The position numbers were made by a program, and so were the translations under genes. This document shows positions 25,437-33,674 of a stretch of 64,000 bases of DNA, piece by piece. Every line of letters begins with the position of its first letter. Positions within the stretch are counted from its first letter, which is position 1. Location: assembly GCA_945865175.1 (NCBI GenBank), contig CAMBDA010000010.1:1-64000 (forward strand). The letters run 5' to 3'. The notes below the pieces were generated by a model. That model searched no databases and was not told the DNA's origin. It saw only the letters and a list, made by a program, of their open reading frames with translations. The stretch is from an uncultured Prevotellaceae bacterium. Lineage in GTDB: Bacteria; Bacteroidota; Bacteroidia; Bacteroidales; Bacteroidaceae.

Positions 25437-25946
25437 TTATTTTTTAGTGACTATCTTGTTTGTTGAACGCCCTGCTTTGTTGAACGCCCTGCGCATCTCC
25501 TTCATTGTGGCATTGCCCTCCATGAAGACGAGCGTGATGAGGAATGCGTTTTTTGCGGGGACACACTGGTAGCACAGATACCAGTGCCTGATGCCGTTTC
25601 CTGATGATTTGCCAAGGGGCGGGAGGGTCATCATGGCATAATAGAGCCAGCTGTCATGCGAGTCGCCCTTGCGCTCCATCTCCAGGTCCTCGGCCTGCTT
25701 CATGTCGGCCACCACGCGTTCCTCAATCCTCCGCCGTTCTTCCTCTGAGCACATGAACTTCAGACTGCGGAAGTAGCGCAGTTTGTAGGGGGCCAGCCGT
25801 GCACCCTTGATGATGTTTACCACCATGTTGTCTTTTGCGACCACGTCCCCTTCGAAGACATCGTTCACACGCAGGCCCTTCTGTGCACCCGCCTGCCTGG
25901 CGGAGAGCAGCATGATTGCCAAAAGAAATATCTGAAATCGTCTCAT
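25437..25946 (-). CDS. Exported DUF6108-like protein in the sigma-factor operon
   Basis: From MRRFQIFLLAIMLLSARQAGAQ (start and end of a signal peptide) the product is 169 residues. An ATG 39 bases upstream (25985) overlaps the previous stop as ATGA and may be the true coupled start, giving 182 residues. The mature part has charged helices (SEEERRRIEERVVADMKQAEDLE) and a hydrophobic strand region with YLCYQC. It resembles small Bacteroidetes proteins annotated DUF6108 found beside ECF sigma factors. Function unknown. Confidence 0.55.
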   Translation of the reverse strand: MRRFQIFLLAIMLLSARQAGAQKGLRVNDVFEGDVVAKDNMVVNIIKGARLAPYKLRYFRSLKFMCSEEERRRIEERVVADMKQAEDLEMERKGDSHDSWLYYAMMTLPPLGKSSGNGIRHWYLCYQCVPAKNAFLITLVFMEGNATMKEMRRAFNKAGRSTNKIVTKK

Positions 25947-25981
25947 AATCGTAGATTTATATGTTTCCGTCATCTGCACGC

Positions 25982-26428
25982 TCATTCATCAAAAAGGTTC
26001 ATCAGTTCGGTCTCCACCTCTGGGCGGTCGAGCATTTCGCCCATGGTCTGCTTCATCATTTCCATCGCCAGTGGCGCATCCTCCACCTTGTTGCCATAGA
26101 TATAGGTGACGGCTACATCCTGTGGCTCTCGAGCCCAGCGTATCCATGGCACCAGACACGCACCCGCCAGTACGGCAGCGGCGGCTATCCAGGGGGTTAT
26201 CTTTCGTATAGGCCGGTGTGCCATCAGGTGGTCGAATCGTGCACTCTCGTCCTCTGTGAGCCATTCCTCACGCCCTTCTATCCGGTGGGCACCGGCCTGG
26301 AGCATGGCCTTTATTCCCTGCTCCTCATCAGAAGGGGATGTGGTGGCAGACAGCAGTTCCAGGAGCATCCGTTCCTCCTGGTGGGAGGAGCAGCCATTCA
26401 TGTATTTTCTTGTCAGTTTGCGCTTCAT
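25982..26428 (-). CDS. Single-pass membrane protein, probable anti-sigma factor
   Basis: From MKRKLTRKYMNG the product is 148 residues. The N-terminal half of about 75 residues is polar and cytoplasmic, one transmembrane helix follows near 80-97 (ITPWIAAAAVLAGACLVPWI), and a short outer tail ends MNLFDE. The position directly after an ECF sigma gene and this topology fit an anti-sigma or regulatory partner, but no zinc-binding anti-sigma motif is seen. The longer frame to 26530 lies inside the sigma gene and is rejected. Confidence 0.6.
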   Translation of the reverse strand: MKRKLTRKYMNGCSSHQEERMLLELLSATTSPSDEEQGIKAMLQAGAHRIEGREEWLTEDESARFDHLMAHRPIRKITPWIAAAAVLAGACLVPWIRWAREPQDVAVTYIYGNKVEDAPLAMEMMKQTMGEMLDRPEVETELMNLFDE

Positions 26429-26441
26429 TTGCTTCTGTATA

Positions 26442-26942
26442 TTAGAGGTTAGGATGCAAGTGTCTGAGACGGGCGAGAATCCGTGCTCTCGCAGTGGAAA
26501 GCATGCTGCTGACCGAGCGAGGATTGGCACCGGTGACTGCGGCTATCTCCTGTGTGCTCATCCCTTGTTGCCACAACTGGAATATGCGACGGTAGGAGGC
26601 TGGGAGCCTGTCTACGGCATCCTGGAATAGCCGCCTGTTTTCAGCGTCTTCCATCGTGTCGCAATACATGGAGGACGCTAGCGAGGACAGGGCCTCCAGC
26701 GGCACTGTCTGCCTTCCCTGCTGCTTGCGCCAGATGCTGATGCACACATTCTTGGTAATCCTGGTGGCCAGCAGGCTGAAGTCGCGCGGCTGTTCGATGC
26801 GTTCACGCAAGAGCCACAGTCGCAGCAGGGATTCCTGTACCACATCCTCGGCCTCGGCCTCGCTGTGCAGGAAATCCTTGGCCAGTCGCAGCAGGCTTTT
26901 CCGCTGCTGTGTCGCCATCTCTATGTACGTTTCTGTCGTCAT
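26442..26942 (-). CDS. RNA polymerase ECF-type sigma factor
   Basis: From MTTETYIEM the product is 166 residues. The region 2 signature LHSEAEAEDVVQESLLRLW (about 24-42) and region 4 RLPASYRRIFQLWQQGMSTQEIAAVTG with ANPRSVSSMLSTARARI are clear. It directs RNA polymerase to a small regulon, presumably including its own operon (anti-sigma-like protein, DUF6108-like protein, beta-barrel protein). The frame to 27068 would run through the terminator hairpin upstream and is rejected. Confidence 0.88.
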   Translation of the reverse strand: MTTETYIEMATQQRKSLLRLAKDFLHSEAEAEDVVQESLLRLWLLRERIEQPRDFSLLATRITKNVCISIWRKQQGRQTVPLEALSSLASSMYCDTMEDAENRRLFQDAVDRLPASYRRIFQLWQQGMSTQEIAAVTGANPRSVSSMLSTARARILARLRHLHPNL

Positions 26943-26976
26943 CTCTATAGGTATAACGCATCTGCGGCCGAATGTT

Positions 26977-26992
26977 ATGCAATTTTTTGCAT
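26977..26992. promoter_or_regulatory. ATGCAA-N4-TTGCAT palindrome upstream of the sigma gene
   Basis: A 16-bp palindrome lies 35 nt before the sigma-factor start. No standard -7/-33 pair is present nearby, so a self-recognised promoter or an operator is possible. Confidence 0.35.
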
Positions 26993-27001
26993 TCACAGCC
27001 C

Positions 27002-27073
27002 AAAAAAGGGGATGATGGGCTGCCATGCTGGTGAGCATTGATGCCCTCACCAGCGGACAGCCTATCATCCCCC
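27002..27073 (-). terminator. Strong rho-independent terminator after the GH97 gene
   Basis: GGGGATGATGGGCTG (27008-27022) pairs with CAGCCTATCATCCCCC (27058-27073), and inside it CTGGTGAG pairs with CTCACCAG. On the minus strand the stem is followed by six T (complement of 27002-27007). Confidence 0.8.
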
Positions 27074-27091
27074 TTTATGCAGGAAGCAACC

Positions 27092-29083
27092 TTATTGCTT
27101 GTAGAATCTTGCTACATAGCCGCCGCCGGGAGCCAACTTTATGGTCAGTTTACGAGTGTCGGGGACAGGTGCTACCTCCCGCTTGTAGTCGCATGCTGCC
27201 CGGTCGGCATTGATGCCATCGCGGAATAGTTCCATCTGATAGTTGCCTTCTCCCAGGAAAGAAAGATCGAGTGTGAGTTCACGGGCTTCCCAGTTGGTGA
27301 GAACGCCCATGTACCATTCCTCTCCACTGCGACGCGCCAGGGCAATGTACTTCGACACCTCACCGACCAGCGGACGGGTTTCTTCCCATACGGTGGGAAC
27401 CTTGGCAATGAAGCGGGTACATTCCTTTTCCCTCATATAGTTGGTGGGAGCGTCGCACAGCATGTTGAAGGGAGAATCGAAGACCACATAGGTGGCCAGC
27501 TGTCTGCAGCGTGTGCCCTGACTCATGGGTTCGGTGTTTACCGGATGGTAATTGCCCCTGATGGCGTTGCGCATGGCTCCCTGTGTGTAATCCATCGGGC
27601 CAGCCACCATGCGGATGAAGGGAAGGGTTACATCGTGAGTCACCATATCAACGCTCTCCTTGGACCATTTCATCTGCTCCAGTCCGAAGACACCCTCGTA
27701 GTTCAGCACGTTGGGATAGGTGCGCTGCAGTCCTGTAGGCTTGTATACGCCGTGGAAGTCGAGAATCATGTGATGTCTGGCACACAGTTCGGCCGCCTCA
27801 TAGGTAAAACGTACCATGTCCTGGTCGTCACGGTCGAGAAAGTCCACCTTGAAGCCCTTTACGCCCATGTCGGCATAGTGCTTCACCACCTTTTCCATAT
27901 CCCGGGCAAATGCCCAGTAGCCAGCCCACAGGATGATGCCCACATTCTTCTGTTTGCCGTAGTCCACCAGTTCCTGCAGATTGATTTCGGGAATCACCTG
28001 CAGCATGTCGGCCTTCAGGTTGACGGCCCATCCTTCGTCGAGGATGACATAGCCGATGCCGTGGGCGGCTGCAAAGTCGATGTAATACTTATAGGTGGGA
28101 TTGTTGATGCCGGCACGGAAATCCACACCGCTGATATTCCAATCGTTCCACCAGTCCCAAGCCACCTTGCCAGGCTTTATCCAGCTGATGTCCTCCACAC
28201 GTGAGGGAGCAGCCAGACGGTACACCATATCCCCATTCGCCAGGTCTGCATCGTTACCGGAGGAAAGCGCAAACACACGCCATGGGAAGGCTCTTGTACC
28301 AGCGGTCTTTGCAATGTAGTTTTCGCGTGCCTTCACCAGCATCTGCAGCCGGTTGTGTCCGCCCTGCTCCTTCACCTTAGGATAGGGTGCATGGATGGCT
28401 TGCAGCAGTGGCTTTTCTGTATCATTGTTGAGGAACATGCCCGGATAGTCTTCCAGGTCTGCTTCGGTGATTACCATCTTCTTGCCGTCCTCCAGGTCCA
28501 CCAGCAGCGGCAGGATATTCAGGCGCTTGCTGTTGATTTTTGTAATCGGTTCGTTCACGTAAGTGGTCTCGAAGGAGTTGAAAAACTGTCCCTCAAGCGT
28601 TGCGGCCGTGCTGTTTGCAAAGTTGGCGAATGTCTTGTAGTCCTTTGTGAAAAGAAAGGCAGCCTGTTCCTTCTCGATACAGATGGAATCCTTCATCCTG
28701 GTGGTGAAGCGATAGGCCACGCCGTCGTCGTATGCACGGAACACCAGCCCATAGTTTCCCTTGAAGTCGAGGCATAACTCGTTGTAATGGTCCTTCACCT
28801 CCTTCTTCTTGTAGAAGGGTGAGGGGATGGTCTCGTCTGCAGTACTATGTTTGGATTTTGCCACCTTAGGATTTGCTCCCAGCACCCTGCCGTCGGTCAG
28901 GGTCAGGGACAAGGTGGTGTTCATCACCTCTGTTCCCCCTTGTGTGAGGGAGAAATGGATGTTGTTGTCCAGCGTCACCTCCACCTGAACCTTTTGGTCG
29001 GGAGACTGAAGCTGGAAGCGCTTCTCTGCCATTAATGGCAATGCGCACAAGCCGCACAGGGCAGCAGCGATAATTTTCTTCAT
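27092..29083 (-). CDS. Glycoside hydrolase family 97, retaining alpha-galactosidase type
   Basis: The 663-residue enzyme has a signal peptide (1-19), the GH97 N-terminal beta-sandwich, a (beta/alpha)8 barrel (about 300-560; KVAWDWWNDWNISG, YVILDEGWA) and a C-terminal beta domain. The motif GVKGFKVDFLDRDDQ places Asp414 where the retaining enzyme BtGH97b has its Asp415 nucleophile, and Glu469 (GLEQMKWS) matches that enzyme's Glu470 acid/base. SusB-like inverting members lack that aspartate. Expected substrate is terminal alpha-galactosides in the periplasm; no SusCD pair adjoins it. Confidence 0.88.
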   Translation of the reverse strand: MKKIIAAALCGLCALPLMAEKRFQLQSPDQKVQVEVTLDNNIHFSLTQGGTEVMNTTLSLTLTDGRVLGANPKVAKSKHSTADETIPSPFYKKKEVKDHYNELCLDFKGNYGLVFRAYDDGVAYRFTTRMKDSICIEKEQAAFLFTKDYKTFANFANSTAATLEGQFFNSFETTYVNEPITKINSKRLNILPLLVDLEDGKKMVITEADLEDYPGMFLNNDTEKPLLQAIHAPYPKVKEQGGHNRLQMLVKARENYIAKTAGTRAFPWRVFALSSGNDADLANGDMVYRLAAPSRVEDISWIKPGKVAWDWWNDWNISGVDFRAGINNPTYKYYIDFAAAHGIGYVILDEGWAVNLKADMLQVIPEINLQELVDYGKQKNVGIILWAGYWAFARDMEKVVKHYADMGVKGFKVDFLDRDDQDMVRFTYEAAELCARHHMILDFHGVYKPTGLQRTYPNVLNYEGVFGLEQMKWSKESVDMVTHDVTLPFIRMVAGPMDYTQGAMRNAIRGNYHPVNTEPMSQGTRCRQLATYVVFDSPFNMLCDAPTNYMREKECTRFIAKVPTVWEETRPLVGEVSKYIALARRSGEEWYMGVLTNWEARELTLDLSFLGEGNYQMELFRDGINADRAACDYKREVAPVPDTRKLTIKLAPGGGYVARFYKQ

Positions 29084-29126
29084 ACGCTTATAAAATGTTT
29101 TTTAGAGTGGTATTCGTACGGGGTTG

Positions 29127-30674
29127 TCATAGTCTTCGTTCTGCCCAATCGCTCCGGTCCAGATTGCGATAGCCCACAGCTTCGGCTATATGGGTGAGCC
29201 CCACCCTCTCGCATCCTTCCAGGTCGGCAATGGTGCGGGCCACCTTGAGAATGCGGCTATAGGCGCGGGCTGAGAGGGAGAGCCGCTCCATGGCTTTGCG
29301 CAGCATGTCCAGCGAAGCTGCATCCGGTTCGGCATACTGCTGTATCATGCGCTCTGTCATTTGCGCATTACAGTGGATATGCTTGTGTGCCCTGTAGCGC
29401 TCCTCCTGTATCTTGCGTGCTGCTATCACGCGTTCACGAATGACGGCACTGGGTTCTCCGCGCTTGGATTCGGAGATGGAGGAGAATGGGAGGGGATTTA
29501 TCTGAATCTGTAGGTCCAGGCGATCCATCAATGGGCCTGATATGCGATTAATGTATCGCGAAATCTGGCCGGGAGTGCACAGACAGTTGTGTGTGGGGTC
29601 ACCGAAATACCCGCAGGGACAGGGGTTCATTGAGGCCACAAACATGAATGAACAAGGATAGTTGATACTATACTTGACACGGTTGATGGTGATGGCCCGG
29701 TCTTCGAGCGGCTGGCGCAGCACTTCCAATGCGGAACGCTGGAACTCAGGGAGTTCGTCGCAAAAAAGCACACCATTGTGGGCCAGGGATATTTCGCCTG
29801 GCTGCGGATTGCTGCCACCGCCCACAAGTGCCACTTGGGAGATGGTGTGATGAGGGCTTCGAAACGGACGTTGGGCGATAAGGGCCACGTCGGAGGGCAG
29901 ACGTCCGGCGATGGAATGTATCTGGGTGGTTTCGAGGCTTTCGCTGAGCGAAAGAGGTGGGAGGATACTGGGCAGACGCTTTGCCAGCATGCTCTTCCCG
30001 CTTCCTGGCGGGCCAATCATGATGAGATTGTGTCCGCCGGCAGCTGCAATCTCCAGGGCACGCTTGGCCAGCTCCTGTCCTTTCACATCGGCATAGTCGA
30101 GCTCAAAGTTGGTTTGCCGGGCATAAAAATCGGCCCGTGTGTCCAGTATGGTAGGTTCCATCAGGCTGTGTCCGTTGATGTGGTTGACCACCTGGCTTAT
30201 GTGGCTGACACCAAACACCTTGAGATTGTTCACCACAGCGGCCTCACGCACGTTCTTCTCGGGCACGAAAAGGCCTTCGTAACCCATCTTGCGTGCTTGG
30301 ATGGCAATGGGCAGGGCACCACGTACGGGCACAATTGACCCGTCGAGGCTCAGTTCGCCCACCATCATGAATCTGCCGAGCGCCTCTGCATCTACCTTTT
30401 GCTGAGTGGCCATAATGCCGATTGCCATGGGCAGGTCAAAGGCCGAGCCTTCCTTACGAATGTCGGCTGGAGCCAGATTGATGGTAATCTGCTGGGTGGG
30501 CATGTTGTAGCCGCTGTTTTCCAACGCAGCCATAATGCGCTCATGGCTCTCCTTTACGGCATTGTCGGGCAGCCCCACCATCACGAACCGTACACCGCGG
30601 GACGAATTTACTTCGATGGTCACCGGGATGGTTTGCATGCCCTGGACGGAGGCGCTGAACACTTTGACTAGCAT
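29127..30674 (-). CDS. comM: YifB/ComM family Mg-chelatase-like AAA ATPase
   Basis: The start MLVKVFSASVQGMQ is the conserved family N-terminus, so the frame's extra 13 upstream codons are dropped, leaving 515 residues. The ChlI-like N-terminal domain (to about 165), Walker A GPPGSGKSMLAKRLPSI, the sensor region SPHHTISQVALVGGG and MNPCPCGYFGDP are all present, with the C-terminal ChlI domain ending LDRSDWAERRL. ComM relatives are helicases promoting branch migration during natural transformation; the role in non-transformable bacteria is less clear. Confidence 0.92.
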   Translation of the reverse strand: MLVKVFSASVQGMQTIPVTIEVNSSRGVRFVMVGLPDNAVKESHERIMAALENSGYNMPTQQITINLAPADIRKEGSAFDLPMAIGIMATQQKVDAEALGRFMMVGELSLDGSIVPVRGALPIAIQARKMGYEGLFVPEKNVREAAVVNNLKVFGVSHISQVVNHINGHSLMEPTILDTRADFYARQTNFELDYADVKGQELAKRALEIAAAGGHNLIMIGPPGSGKSMLAKRLPSILPPLSLSESLETTQIHSIAGRLPSDVALIAQRPFRSPHHTISQVALVGGGSNPQPGEISLAHNGVLFCDELPEFQRSALEVLRQPLEDRAITINRVKYSINYPCSFMFVASMNPCPCGYFGDPTHNCLCTPGQISRYINRISGPLMDRLDLQIQINPLPFSSISESKRGEPSAVIRERVIAARKIQEERYRAHKHIHCNAQMTERMIQQYAEPDAASLDMLRKAMERLSLSARAYSRILKVARTIADLEGCERVGLTHIAEAVGYRNLDRSDWAERRL

Positions 30675-30713
30675 AGTATGTAAGATGTTTTTGAAGGTTT
30701 CTGTGGATTGCAC

Positions 30714-31769
30714 TCACTCTTTCTTCTTCTCCCGCAGGTCCTTTGCCTTCGGCTCTATGTCGGCCGACCAGTCGGTGCCTTCTGCGATGATGTGTCCGTT
30801 ACTGTCCACTAATATATAATATGGTAGGTCCTTGATTCCCCACTGACGTACCAGTGTGCTGTTCCAGCACTTGAAATCGCAATAGCTGGGATAGTCTATC
30901 GAGTCTTTCGATTCGATGTTCTTTAGCTGGTTTTCGTCCACATCCAGCGAATAACTGATGGGCAGCACCTTGCGCTGGCTTTCCTTGCGCAATTTGCGTG
31001 CCTGGTATAATGCAGACAGTGAGCCGTTGCGCCACGATGCCCAGAACACGAAGAGCAAGGTGGAGTCCTTGCAGCCGTTCCTGGTGAGCACACGGCTCTT
31101 GATGACATGAATGCTGTCGTCGGGATTCAGCCTCACCCCTCTTGTCTTCAGCTTGAAATCAGGCAGTGTGGCATCTTTCTGGATAATGCCTTTCGACCTT
31201 ACGTCTTGGGCCAGATTGGAAAGCAGTATTTCGCCAGGGCATGCTCTGCACAGGCTGTCATACACCTCTTTTGTCTCCTTGGCGTCGGCCGATGGCGACA
31301 GCAGATAGTACTTGCAGAAAAGGAAACGACTCACGGCTGAGGTGGGATGCTCGAGCATGTATTGTCGGGCCAGCTGGGTTTCTTCCTGTTGAGGCAGCTG
31401 ACGGGCCTCCTTTCTGAACTTGGTATAGAGTTCATTATCCTTTGTCCCCTTCACCTCCACATCGCTCAGGCTTCTGGCATCACCCTTTACTTTCACCTGT
31501 TTCCCTTCCTGGCCGAAGATGACCAGCTCGGAGAAGTTGGGATAAAGGATGTGATAGGTGGCCTCGCCCGTAAGCGATGCTGTGTAGTCAAAAGCCCCAT
31601 CCACCAGACGGAGGGTGTCGAGGCGGTCCATGCCGCCGTCGGGGCTGTAGATATAGAACTCACCCTGCTCCAGGTGGTCGAAATTTCCGCGGATACGAAA
31701 CTGTCCCGCATTATTTCCACAACCGAGCAGGGTGAGAATTGCTGATATATATAACAGCGTTTGCTTCAC
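30714..31769 (-). CDS. DUF4369/thioredoxin-like lipoprotein without redox cysteines
   Basis: The 351-residue lipoprotein (signal ending LLGC at Cys17) has an N-terminal DUF4369 domain (about 23-130) and a C-terminal thioredoxin fold. Where thioredoxins have WCxxC it reads FWASWRNGSL, so it cannot do disulfide exchange at that site. The cis-proline region survives as IKDLPYYILVDSNGHII. It is probably a binding or structural relative of periplasmic TlpA-like proteins. It lies end to end with the TPR/OmpA-like lipoprotein gene upstream (1 bp apart). Confidence 0.75.
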   Translation of the reverse strand: MKQTLLYISAILTLLGCGNNAGQFRIRGNFDHLEQGEFYIYSPDGGMDRLDTLRLVDGAFDYTASLTGEATYHILYPNFSELVIFGQEGKQVKVKGDARSLSDVEVKGTKDNELYTKFRKEARQLPQQEETQLARQYMLEHPTSAVSRFLFCKYYLLSPSADAKETKEVYDSLCRACPGEILLSNLAQDVRSKGIIQKDATLPDFKLKTRGVRLNPDDSIHVIKSRVLTRNGCKDSTLLFVFWASWRNGSLSALYQARKLRKESQRKVLPISYSLDVDENQLKNIESKDSIDYPSYCDFKCWNSTLVRQWGIKDLPYYILVDSNGHIIAEGTDWSADIEPKAKDLREKKKE

Positions 31770-33461
31770 TTACTTCACAAGTTCTTTAATGGTGCTTGCG
31801 TAGTTGGCAAATTCCAGATCCTTTGCTGCACGTGTAGCCAGGGTGGCATCCTGCTGGATGGCACTCTTCAGGTTGGTGGCCAGTGCGTTGGCATCACCCG
31901 TGCGGGCTGCAAGGATAGCCTTCAGATAGCTGGTGGTAGCATCAGCCTTCTTGATGGCGTTCAGCGTGTTCTTGGCACTGCTGTAGTCCTTGGCCAGAAT
32001 CTGTGCCAGGGCGGCAGCATTGCTAGTGGCACCCTTCATGTTGGCAGCTGCCTGGGTATAGTTGCCCTTGGCGATATTGAGGGCACCCATCACCTCGTTG
32101 AAGGTGTTGGCACCGGAACCGGCAGCCAAATAGGTCTCGGCAGCGTTCACGTCGCCGCTCTTGATGGCCATCAGACCCAGGTTGGTGTTAACCTCGCTGG
32201 CGCTCTTGTTGATGCTTCTGGCCTTCTCGAGATACTGCTTTGCAGTAGCCAGGTCGCCGTTGGCAATGGCCAACTGGGCCAGGTTGTTGACAGCACGGTA
32301 GTCGCTGGGATACTGCTTGGTGAGCGTGTTGTACCAGTCTTTCTTGGTATTCTCGTCGGTCACCAGCTTGTTGGCACCGTACACGAGTTCCTCTACGCTC
32401 AGCTTAGAGGGATCCTGCTTGTACTGAGCAAGAATCTGCTCGTCGCTGCGACCAATCACGTCATAGTTTACAATCAGGCGGGCACGACGCAACTCGGGCA
32501 GGATGCCTTCCTTGATGTCGGTGTATACCTCGCTCATGTTACTGATTTGCTGCTCACGCTCCTCGGGATCCTGATACATAGACAGCACGCGCAGGATGAC
32601 ATCCTTGTCCTGAAGGTTGCTCTGTGAAACCAGCTGCTGGAAGCCTTCCCAGTCCTCAGCAGTGAACTTGGTGTCAACTTCAGCCTGCATCTTAATCTTC
32701 TTCAGCTCCTTCTTCATGTAGTCGGCGCTCACGTTCTGACGCTTCTCGGCCAGTTGCTCATTGAAGGAATACTTACCGTCGGGGCTGGCGTATGCGCTCA
32801 CTTCGATGCCCTGCAGTGCACGGCTCTCCTTGTCATCATTGATTTCCTTCAGCACAGCCACCAGATCCTTGATGCCCACCTTCTGGAGCTCGCTGGTGCG
32901 CAAGGTAGCCACGTTGATGAGGAACTTGATGCTCTCCTCCTGCTTGTGGGCAATGATGCGCTGCCATGCATCGGGTGCTGTGGCGGGAGTAATGGCGCAA
33001 CGGCTCAACAGCTGGCTGGTGGCAACCACGCCATAACCGATCTTCACTTCGGGAATCTTCACGGTCTTCTTGCCCTTCTTGGCCTCGAAGCGTGCATACA
33101 AGTCGCTGCTGAGCATAGCATCATCGTATGTGAAGTTGGTCTTCATCGTATACGTACCGCCTACCTTGTAGTTGATAGTGGTGCCGTTGCCTTCGACCTT
33201 CTCGCCCTGGAAGGTAGCACTCTGGCCTACAGCCTCACCACCCTCATACTTGAGCACGGGGATTACAGTGACAGTGGCCTTCTTCTTCATGTACTTGGTG
33301 GGGAAGGTACCATTGATGGTGGCAGGTACCTGCCCTCCTACAGCCTCCAGAGGAGTGGGGGTCACATTAAAATTCTCTGCACCGAGCTTACCAAGCTTGC
33401 TGCAGGATGACAAAGCCGATGCAGAGGCAACGGCCAGCATGAAAACTTGTGATTTTTTCAT
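31770..33461 (-). CDS. Large TPR lipoprotein with an OmpA-like segment
   Basis: The 563-residue lipoprotein (signal ending LSSC at Cys20) has an N-terminal beta region (about 30-170). An OmpA-type peptidoglycan-binding segment follows near 215-260 (GIEVSAYASPDGKYSFNEQLAEKR, shown as its key part ending EKRQNVSADYM). Its C-terminal TPR array (about 385-555) includes AIANGDLATAKQYLEKARSI and MAIKSGDVNAAETYL. It is likely an envelope scaffold or cell-surface assembly factor. A -7 box at 33515-33523 supports its own transcript, which probably continues into the DUF4369 gene. Confidence 0.75.
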   Translation of the reverse strand: MKKSQVFMLAVASASALSSCSKLGKLGAENFNVTPTPLEAVGGQVPATINGTFPTKYMKKKATVTVIPVLKYEGGEAVGQSATFQGEKVEGNGTTINYKVGGTYTMKTNFTYDDAMLSSDLYARFEAKKGKKTVKIPEVKIGYGVVATSQLLSRCAITPATAPDAWQRIIAHKQEESIKFLINVATLRTSELQKVGIKDLVAVLKEINDDKESRALQGIEVSAYASPDGKYSFNEQLAEKRQNVSADYMKKELKKIKMQAEVDTKFTAEDWEGFQQLVSQSNLQDKDVILRVLSMYQDPEEREQQISNMSEVYTDIKEGILPELRRARLIVNYDVIGRSDEQILAQYKQDPSKLSVEELVYGANKLVTDENTKKDWYNTLTKQYPSDYRAVNNLAQLAIANGDLATAKQYLEKARSINKSASEVNTNLGLMAIKSGDVNAAETYLAAGSGANTFNEVMGALNIAKGNYTQAAANMKGATSNAAALAQILAKDYSSAKNTLNAIKKADATTSYLKAILAARTGDANALATNLKSAIQQDATLATRAAKDLEFANYASTIKELVK

Positions 33462-33514
33462 TTTTTGAAGAATATTTTTATGTTCACTTTATGCCTATTA
33501 CTCCTAAATTTGGT

Positions 33515-33523
33515 GCAAAGTTA
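33515..33523 (-). promoter_or_regulatory. Promoter -7 element of the TPR lipoprotein operon
   Basis: TAACTTTGC on the minus strand lies 54 nt before the start codon. No clear -33 TTTG is seen. Confidence 0.6.
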
Positions 33524-33610
33524 CACATAATCTACCGAATAACATCCTGTTCTGCCTCTTTTTTTTTCAAAGTTCCTATAAAAAAACAGTGGTTTATCGT
33601 TTTTTCTTTG

Positions 33611-33619
33611 TAATTTTGC
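33611..33619 (+). promoter_or_regulatory. Promoter -7 element of the GH2 gene
   Basis: TAATTTTGC lies 56 nt before the GH2 start, divergent from the lipoprotein promoter. No good -33 TTTG is seen. Confidence 0.6.
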
Positions 33620-33674
33620 TTCATTCAAACAGTTTTTCTGCACAAATCCGTATTAAACTTAAGAATAGGACACA

